Shown here piece by piece: positions 1 through 9,800 of a stretch of 24,167 nucleotides of DNA. The DNA comes from Apostichopus leukothele. Lineage: Eukaryota > Echinodermata > Holothuroidea > Aspidochirotida > Stichopodidae. The position numbers and the translations under genes are program-made. Location of the stretch: assembly GCA_010014835.2 (NCBI GenBank), contig JAAAKB020000012.1, forward strand, positions 367,390 to 391,556. Reading direction: 5' to 3'. Numbering within the stretch: the first letter of the stretch is position 1; every line of letters starts with the position of its first letter. The notes beneath the pieces are model-generated. The model did not search any database. It saw nothing but the letters and a program-made list of their open reading frames with translations, and was not told the DNA's origin.

Positions 1-839
1 AGAATTTTGTCCCTTAACAAAAAAGTACTCTTCCTGTTTAAAAAAAAAAAACTTCTCTACATCTTTGGACTTGAATAGCAATTTCCATTTTGCATGGCAT
101 TTTGTGATGTGATACTGGGTAAATTATTCCATACATTTTGCATAGGATTTAACGATGTGATACCGGACAGGTTATTCTCCGAGATCAATTTGTTGTTTCA
201 TTCCTCTAGTAACTTAGTCAATTTATTCTGCATGCAAAAAGTATCCATGTAACATTTCCCTTTCGCCCCAAAATATTGCCATCAGAGGTGGTATGTAGCA
301 AAATCACTGGACAACACAAAACAATGCCAGTTTGATATGCAAGTCTAGGTGCAATCACAGGCCACTCGATAAGTATGGTGACAATTATCAGTCAAAAATA
401 TCGCTTGAGCTTTGGTATCTTATAGAAGCTATGTGTTACTACTTATCATCAGTTAAAATTTTTATTGAGCCATTCCCATAAGCCTGTAAAGTAACTGATG
501 TGTACGGTAATTCAGGAAACTGCCAGTGGGAACTTTATTTTAGCCAGTCAATTTCTTTTAACGGCTCGCATTATGTAGCCAATGGCTTAAATTGTGAAAT
601 TCTAGGTCTGAATCATCAAGAAATTGTAAGGTTAGGCCTCGGGTCCGGACAAATACGGTCAGTAACTCATCGTCTTGGAAATGCACTAGATGCACAATAC
701 TTTGGCGAATGAAGAAAACAAGGGCTACTCAAAACTTCATTTCATTAGTACCGAAAGCAACGGAAATCTCGCTTCATATTCTGCAACTAATTCTGTACAA
801 ATTGTAAGTTCTGTCCATTTCTGCTGTCTTCACTTCAAG
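1..839. other. Intronic flank of PHRF1, no coding exon seen
   Basis: This is AT-rich sequence ending in a pyrimidine tract and AG at 838-839, so it is inferred to be intron upstream of the RING exon. I looked for the first half of the RING (paired cysteines and a Cys-His pair) in all plus-strand frames and found none. It contains a two-copy 48-bp tandem repeat, listed separately. Confidence 0.6.
86..177. repeat. Two-copy degenerate tandem repeat, 48-bp period
   Basis: The stretch from 86 to 129 (CATTTTGCATGG... to TTATTC) recurs at 134-177 with several substitutions. Shared words are CATTTTGCAT, GATGTGATAC and TTATTC, at a constant offset of 48. It is an old local duplication inside intron sequence, with no function evident. 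Confidence 0.65.
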
Positions 840-3800
840 AACGTAACCACATGTCCGGTCGATCGAAGTTTCTTTGAATGTATCCTTGTAAAGAACTCTG
901 TCGGCGGTGAAGTCGTGAGGACAATCAAAGTGGACAAGAAGAAAGCGGAAGACCCCATACCCGAAGATGATCTAACCTTCTGTGAGGTAAAACGATAAAA
1001 TACAAGCTTCTTAAAATATGGATGCATAAAGTTTTGGTGCCAAAACTGGGCAAAATATCAATGCAAAGTTGCTCTTTTCAGTTTGGGTCTTCTAGGGCAA
1101 ACTTCCTAAGTTGCTATGTCATGTATGGTTAATAATAAAATCAACTTACAGTATCTCAGCACTTAACCATTTTGCATTTGTACGAAAGACAAAAGGCTTG
1201 AGAACACCTGATTAGGACAAATTCTTTCTTATTAGGTACTTTAATGTCATGCTTCAAAGTTTGAGCGGAATAAATATCGTGTTTCTATCTTTTCAAGGTA
1301 AGGAACTGCTAGTACTGTATAAGTAGTAAAAGTGCATTGATGCATCATGACATAAGAGGACAGTACTTGAGTAAGCACTGGAAACTTGTTCTGAATGGGA
1401 ACAAAAATTGTTTAAAAAAAGTTATTGTTTTAAGATAATAGAAGACCTTGAATGCAGGTCCTCAATTTGGTCATATGTTATTATAGTAAGTAATGTTAGC
1501 ACATGAAGAAATAACTATATGCATAAGTTCATAGCCTAGATATGCCTCGGAATGTACCATTTGGCATATAACTTTTTAATTTTGAATTCGTGGGAGGAAT
1601 CCTCAGATAGTGGCAGTCGGCTTCAACAACCTCAGTCCTATATAAAATCCTGGATCTGCATCTGGTATGATCAGGATTTAACATAAAGAATGAAATCATG
1701 GTGTAATAAAAGATGAAGGAGGGGAGGGAAAGAGTATGAGATGATAAGAGTAGAGAAGCAGAACTCAATCCAAACATCATAAATGATACATTGCGTCAAC
1801 TTGTCTTGCAGCAGGATATAGTACTTTGAAGAGATGTTCTGATCACATTTATCAATAAAATTAAACGTTTCAAAGACATACGCAAGTTATCTCTGTTGAT
1901 CTATACTTTTAGATGTGCGGTCACAGTCACCATGAAGACCGCCTTCTCTTGTGTGATGGTTGCAACCAAGGCTACCATTGTGAGTGTCTCGAGCCTCCCC
2001 TGGAGTCCATCCCCGTGGAAGAATGGTTCTGTCCAAATTGCGCCCCCACTCACCAGGGTAAGTCTGACTTCACCCCACAAAGTTGAAATCGGTTAGATGT
2101 GTTTGGCAGTCATATGACTTCACTTCATAAATATTCATGAGTACACCATAATTTGCTAGGTATTGACATCCATACTGCCTTTGAGGTGCTAATACCTGAA
2201 GATTTGCATGTTTGCTAGCTGTCAACAGTCTTATGGTAGATGTGTCAACTAGAACAGTCTGGTTGCTACTTCTAGTGCAAGAAATGCTGTGAAAATAACT
2301 ACAGATCATAAGCACTGAAATGTTTTATTGATTTCATCATTGAATTTACAGAGAAGTAGAACATACAAGTTGGGTGCTTTTAATGAAATAACTGAAATGC
2401 TGAAATTAACCATGGGCTTTAACTGTTGTGGGAATCAACCAAGTAAGCAAATATATGCTGCCTGGTTAATAGAGTTACTGACAGAGGTCAAGCTTGTATT
2501 AAGCTAGCTGTGTATTGAAAATGTTAAACACAAAACATGAAGAAAAAACGTTTTCTGTTTGATGAACGTTTTGAAACCGATTAGCAACAGCGGAAGGAAA
2601 ACATGGAATTAAGAAACAGCTCAGGATGATAATAATAATAATTTAAGAATTTGTAAAGCGCTTTTATCCAGTTAATAAAAACTGCTCAGAAGCACTGCAG
2701 GAGCAAAGTACCCAAAATGGACACAACTGTTATGAAACAAATAGATACGCATTCATGAATAAGAACGTCTTGAGTTCTTTCTGGAAAGTTGACACTTGCT
2801 GGATTGTTTTCAGAGGTAAGGGGAGAGTGTTCCAGAGCTGTGGAGCTGATCTAGCAAAGCAACGTTCCCCATAGGTGGAAGTGCAAACAGTAGGATAGGT
2901 GGATTGTTAGTGTCGTTTCCTGTAAAATGGTGCTTGGCCAAGAGGCACAAGATAATAGTTATGAACTTAACAATTCTGACATAAAAATTGTGAATAATTT
3001 GTATCACAAAACAACACTAATGGTTTGATTATCATCTCTTATGCTTCAGTGTCAGATGAGAGCAGTGACGATGAAGGAGAATACTTTAGCAACCTTAGGA
3101 GGGACATCCCCCGTTATGTGCCTCGTACCAGCATCACTGAGAGAGTCCGCAGGAGGGTGCATGAGGCCAGGAGAGCTATCCAGCTAACGGAAACACCATC
3201 GGTGAGTCTTCTTTAAGACCTGTAAGTGCTCACATAAGGCAGCATTACGAAAGGTTGGGAACAGCATGGTCTTGACGGTTTCATGGGTGCATTGATATTT
3301 TGAAGTCATAAGAAGGTACTACCTTAGGCTGTGAAAACAATAACTTTTCATTATTTATCTAGGAATTTTAAATTAACATCTACGCTTCTTAAACAATGGG
3401 TCGCAAGCTCAAAAATGCTTTTATTTTAGGTCACAAGCTGTGCAGCGGAAAGACAAAAAAAATATGATCAGTAAATCTTTGCGATGGCAAACGGACAGTA
3501 AATTTCCTCACTGACACACAAAGGTGCCTTTGTTCACAAACTTATCATGTTAATGTGCAGCAATCAAATATGAATCTCCAAAGAGTGTATATTGGGTGAT
3601 TTTAAGCTGATAGAAATTTAAATGTCGTGACTGAGTCTGGAGAAACCAGAACCTGAGTTGCCAAGGAATATTGTTTGGGAAGTTGGGTCTTACAATATCG
3701 CAATTATTGATACGAGTACTAGGAGATGAGCATATTGTTAGCTTAAAGATGATGCCATCCTTACTGCTACCAGGTTTTGTGGCTTAAGTTACACTTTCAT

Positions 3801-6800
3801 TCCACTGTCATTCTTGTATGGTCATTTTAAAGTGCATGAATCACAAAACCGAGATTGTTCGTGAAACTTATTCTGTGGTATTGAATTAGACACAACTGAA
3901 CACTTTGTACCAACCAACTGTATTGTTTCTCATCGGAACTGTTGCAGGTCAGTTCCTCCGCCGTGCCAAACGTCGCTCCTCCCGCACGCAGAAAGACGGT
4001 GAGAAAGGCCACCAGGAAGAGAAGACGCAAACCGGGGCCGAAGAAGAAAAGAAAGACCACAAAGAGGAAGACCACGAAGAAAACCAACAAAGCAAAGGGA
4101 AACAAGAGGAAAACAACTCGAAAGAGGAAGAGGAAAACGAGGAGACGGAAGGGCGGCAGGAAAAAGGCCCGAACAGCTAAGTCAGTCTTGCCCATTACGC
4201 CAAAAGCTAGACTGGCAGGAAAATTAGGTCTCTGCAAACCAAGAGTCGGGAGTGTGATTCCTGCACGCAAAGGTGGATCGTACGACAACTCCCTGGGTGC
4301 CCTCCGATCTCGCATAGGACTGGCGCCGCTCTCCCTGCGAGGAGACCAGTACGCTTTAGAGGACATTGCGTGAGTATTTTAGTGTTTTTGTTTCTTGGGG
4401 GTTTTCGTTTCTTGAAAATAATTCTCATGAGGAGGGAAGAATAGACCTTATAGTGCTATTATTGAGCAAGATAACTTGGGCTGTCAGGATAGGTATCAGG
4501 GGGTTCATGCTGATAGCAGAATAAATATCTAGATTATTTTGAGGAAAATTTTTAAGGAAGCTTCATGCATTTCTTTGTAGTATTCTTTCTTGATACTATG
4601 AATGTTTTGTATGCATGTGTCAAATTTTGACAATCTTGTTAACCATTTTTTCTCTCACTTCAGGGATGAGGCTGGTCCTGTGGCCGTACCCAGAATATCT
4701 TCAGTATTGAGAGGGTAAGTCTATTTGAAATACGGATGATATTTGTCAATTATGGACTGGGTAAGTGATCGTACGCCTTGTGTGTTCATATTCAAAGCAG
4801 CATCAGCACAAGAAATCGTGTTAAAGTGAAATACTGAAATGAGAGAAACAGTCTGGAGCAAAAAAAAACAGAGTAATCTAACTTTGATTTATTTTACTGT
4901 AATTTTTCTGTATTGTCACTATTGTGTCACAAGATGGTCTTGTAAAATGTTGTTATTGAAAATAGATGTGCTGAAAAATGCTAGTAGAAAGATACATGAA
5001 GAAGCATTAGAGTTTCCTTAAATTTGCACCAACTTGTAAAATTCTGTCTCTTTTCATGTTTGGTGTGCTTTGTTTGCTTTGTTTGCTGTTTATTGTTCCC
5101 AGCACCAAGTTGGACTTTCTGTCAATTTTGCTGAATCCCTTTTCTGCAACCTAAAGATTCTAACTTAGTAAATATGTTACCTTTGTAACTGACAGTTTTA
5201 CCCAGTGTGAGTTTTTGCAGCATATATGAAAGCCCCCAATTTTCCCCACATTTGCTGCAAAGATCCGTACTAAACGTTTTGTTTGTAAAAGATATGCACA
5301 GGGAAAAAAATGTCTTGTGTTCATGAAAATGCATTTACTTTCGGATATACACTTCAATTTATTCCTACTCTGATAGTTAATTCGATAAAAGAAAACCATT
5401 TTTGGAGGTAGGTTTGTCGTTTATTTGACAGAGTTATTCTAGTCTCTTGTCCTAGGTTGGTTAAGCTTCATTTATATGATAATATTATTCATTTCTGGTC
5501 TCTAGTCCTAGGTTGGTAAAGCCCGTAGAGCCAGCATCAAGTCCTCTTGACCTCCTCAGTAGCATCCTGGCCGGTCAGGATCTTCTCCATCTTCCTGGAT
5601 CAGATGTTAAAATTCATAGAGACGGAACCCTCAGTGCAATCAAATCACCACCACCAGGTTTGGTTAAATTTTCAATCTCTGTTTTGTGGGAGTATTTGTC
5701 GATGGGTGTTTTACAAGTGCAAAAGTTTATTAAGGGGAGTGTCACAAACTCTGACATTGGGTGTGGAGTTTCATTAACTACTGTAGATGGAAAGTAGCGG
5801 GATAATTGTAACTCTCTTGTATCGTCTGCCCAACACTCAGTTGAAACTTCTGCAGCGGGGCCCAGACTGAACAGCCAGGATTTTCACTGCCACAATAAGA
5901 AAGTCACAACATATGCTTCCAGGTTTTACAAGAGCTTCACTGGTTGCCTATCTCACTTTTGACTTTAAACTTCTTATTATTACCTACAAAGCTCCTAATG
6001 GTCTCACTCAAACTTAATCTATGCAAGTTCTTCAATGCAAACTTGTTTTACCAAAGTGATGTTCCGTTACTGTGACAAGCAAGCTTTTATTGAAACATGT
6101 CCAAACAATGGAATCTAAATGATTTGCTTTGCTTCCAAAGGTCATACTGCAGATGTGTCGTATCACGTTTTGCATCCTCCATCATGTTGTTACCACCTTA
6201 TGAGTCACATTTTAATTGCTGTCATTTTGTTTCTCTCTCTCTCTCTCCATATTTCTAGAAAATGCATCCTGCGATGTGACCAGAAGCCCATCTGGATGCA
6301 GTGCTATCCTCAAGAATATGGACAACGGTAGTACAAATTCAAGAGGGAATCCATTCAGGGTGAAAGAGACACCATTAAACGGAGAAAATGGAACTTCTGA
6401 AGCAGCAGTAGGGAAGGACCATGGTGCTGTGGAGGGCGATGTGCAGGACCCTCCTCCCAATAGAACTGCCGGTGATGGGGGCAGCGCTAATGAAGTATCC
6501 CATGATCTGGCTCCAGACAATGGGGCCGAACTTAACCATTATGAGAGGGGGGAGGGTCACGGTGACGGTGTCTCTGCCGATTCCACGCATTTGCTAAACG
6601 GTGACACCCGGTCCAGGAGGCGAGACAGAGGGAAGGACAGAAAGAGTCGAGATTCTCGGGAAAGATCGGAAGACGGAGAAACGGGACCGGAAGACAACGA
6701 TACCGAGGAGGATGAAGAAGGAGAAGAAGGAGAAGAGCGTGTGGGTAGCAGCACTTCCGACCAGAGGATACCAGAACCTTCGGATGAAAGAGATCAACTT

Positions 6801-9800
6801 GAAACTTTCAAATTCTGTGGCGATACACGATCAAGGAACTACAGGCAAGGAAACTCTAGAAATAGATCTCACGGAAAGGGCCGATCTCACTCGGGGAGAA
6901 GGTCAGGGTCGCAAGAGAGATCGAATAATCTTGGAAGGTCTGACACGAGAAGGCAAACGGAACCAAACGTCGACTCCAATGCCAAGGAACACTCTAGTTT
7001 GAGGGATCGGGCTAGTCCTAGAGGGCATTCTAGCGTTACTGGGCATTCTAGTCCAAAGGGCCAGGCCAGTCCTCTGGAAGATGAAGACAAGAGGAAGGAA
7101 CCAGACGATAAAGAAGACCCCGGACAAAGTGTTGAAGACGAAGTGATGTTGGACGAGGAGAAAGTAGAGCGGGAAGAAGGCGAGGATGTCGAGAGTGATC
7201 AGGATGATGTAAAGAGAGAACAATCTCAAAATGCAACTGTGAGTAGTTCCGTCTCCCAGCCAGGGAGAGATTCCGATCACGAGGAGGGCCTGGTGCAGGA
7301 AGACGAAGGAGCCATTAGCACCGATGGCGAAAGGGATGAAGATGAGGAGGGCACAGTTGAAGAGGAGGGAGTAAAAAGCGAGGTTAACAGTTCTGCAAAA
7401 AAGGCAGACAAGGTCGCAATAGACGAGGGTGAAGACTACGAACAAACCGAGAGGGATTTGTTACAGAGTCCTCCGGAGAAAAGCAGAAGGTCTGAACGTG
7501 ACGGGGAGGAAAAGCCAACGGAGAAAATTTCAGAAAAGAGGAAACACAGTGAAGATTCGGAGGAGGAAGGGGAGGTAAAAAGCGACGAAGAAAAATCGAC
7601 AAGGAAGAGATCTAAGAAGGTCAGGCAATCCGGGGAGGTTAAAAAGAGAGACAGAAGGCGTGTGATCATTGAAAAGGACAAGACGGTATCGTTACACAGT
7701 AAGGAAGAGTTAGATGGGGAGACCAACGACGGGGAACGAGAGAGTGGTGAAGAGAAGAAGAGCAAAGACACTGGCAAGCATGTAGATTTGAGACAAGTCA
7801 TCCGCATCAAGAGAGATTCTCCCACAAGAGAGCGCAGCAGCAGTTCGAGGTTTGGAGATGACTTTAGCGACGAAGACTTGGAGTCCGACGAACGGCTCAT
7901 CCGAAACGAACGAGAGTGGGACCAGTTGAGGTATTACGAGGAGAGGTACCCCGACTTTGATTACGAGGCATTTCACGAACATTGGAATAGCATGGACTAT
8001 TATGAGAGGGAAATGTATTGGGAGAACTTTAGGATCACAAGGGAAAGGGGGTTTGAACACGACGACAGGTTCTACCTCCCGGACGAGCCAGTCAGGCCTC
8101 CCCGGGGAGATGAAGCACCAGCAGCAGCGACCGCGGGAGAGGCGAGGGACACGAGGTTTGGGAGGAAAGAGACGACCAGGGAGAGATTAAGAAGAGAACG
8201 TCTTCAAGTGGAAGCCGCTCGAAAGAGGGAAGCCAAAATGAGGGATCCGGACAGCTGGAAGGAGTTAGATAAAGAGATAGAAGCGAGAAGGCTGAAATTC
8301 AAGGCTGAGATCGAGAGAGAGGAGCGGGAGAAACAGAAACTACGAGAGTTCGAAGAAAGTGAAAAGATCAGGTTGAAGGAATTAGAAAAGGAAAAGGAGA
8401 AGGAGAAGGAAAAACAGAAGCAGAAGGAGAGGGAAAGAGAGAAGGAGCGCGAACGGGAGAAAGAGAGGGAAAGAGAAAAGGAAAGGGCGAGAGTACGAGA
8501 ACGCGAGCGAGAGAGGGAGAAGGAGAGGGACAGAGAACGGGAGGTGGAGAAGGAGAGAGAACGAGAGAAAGAGAGGCAAAGGGAGAAAGAACGTGATAGG
8601 GAGCGAGAGAGAGATAGGGAGAAGGAACGGGAGAGGGATCGCGACCGCGAAAAGGGCCGAGACAAATCTAGTAGAGGGAAGAAGAAAAATAAATCCCGGT
8701 CAAGGAGCAGCTCCAGACACAGATCGTCATCCAGCAAGACCAGAAGGAGCGAAAAGAGAGATTCCCCGAAGAGGAGTTCGGACCGTTCCTCGTCCCGCAA
8801 GATTCCCGCAGCTTCAAGCAAAGATAAGGTAGTGATAAAAGAGGTCAAGCCTAAGAAGAGAGATAAGAAGCTGCCAGTAAAGGCAAAGTCAGGGCAGCAG
8901 AAAGTCATCGAGACGATCGTCCTCGACTCAGACTCCGAAGAAGAAACCAAAAAGAAACCGGAGAAGAAGAGAAGTAGTGTTCAGCCGACCCCTTCAAAGC
9001 CGCCACCAGAGGTCGTCGATAAGGTAGAGGAGGCTGTCACTGCCAGCTCGACTCCTGCCAAACCTGCAGCAGCACCGGAAAAGGCTAAGAAGAAGAAGAA
9101 AGTGAAAGGTGGGAAAGCAGAGAAAGGGGTGAAGGGTAAGAAGGGGAAGAAAGGTAAAGGTAAAGGAGGCAAAGATAAGAAGAAGAAAGTAGTGAAACGC
9201 CCTCTCTCTTTCGATGTGGAGGAGTTGGCCGCGGAAGGGACGGTCAAGAAGAAGACCAAAAAGTCCGCGAACAAGATGGCCAAAGTCGTTCCAGTTTTAC
9301 CAAAGGTGACGGAAGATGTTCCAGAAGTGTCTCCAAGTCAGGCTGAGATAGTCGGCAACGAGGGGCAAGAGGCGGGGGATCTGTTTCTCGTCAGTGATTA
9401 CCATTCTCCGGTGAAATCTCCACACGAGGACGATGTTGGCGATCACCCAGCGGCAGCGTCACCGATCGTGGCTCCTCTGTCTAATCAAGACCCAGAAGAA
9501 GAGGATGACGACATCGTGAGCAGTGCCCTCTACGACCCATTTGAGCCGACCGCGTCCCCACCTTTGCCTCCGTCGTCTACAACTCCGGATGACTTTGTCA
9601 TGGTTCCAGAGCAGAAGGAGCTGGTAATCGAAGAGGAAGAAGAAAGAGACGGAAGGGAACAGGAGGTGGAGGAGGTGGAGGAGGAGAAGGAGGAGGAGGA
9701 AGTCATACCAGTTGACCTATCGCCTGGAAAAGATCTGGAAGATGGTGAATCGCCACAGTTCAAATTCACGAAAGATTCAGACTACAGCGAGAGCCCGTCT

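Noticed and set aside
500-998. Open frames 500-712 and 690-998 as complete small genes
   Set aside because: Only 840-986 matches PHRF1. The rest lacks RING features and precedes an acceptor site.
3827-4366. 179-codon antisense frame opposite the basic PHRF1 exon
   Set aside because: Its [12 protein letters not shown]-like sequence is the reverse reading of Lys/Arg codons, and the plus strand has a homologous protein.
6216-6258. Upstream start for the giant exon ([14 protein letters not shown] as a signal peptide)
   Set aside because: This is the CT-rich pyrimidine tract of the intron read as protein. The AG at 6257-6258 and the phase-1 match with the preceding exon show a splice acceptor.
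6903-7445. 180-codon antisense open frame with hydrophobic composition
   Set aside because: Opposite the charged PHRF1 exon, purine-rich codons read in reverse give Phe/Leu/Ser. No independent coding signal.
8204-8950. 248-codon antisense open frame, Ser/Leu/Arg-rich
   Set aside because: It mirrors the GA-rich repeat of the PHRF1 giant exon. A stop-free complement is expected from that composition.
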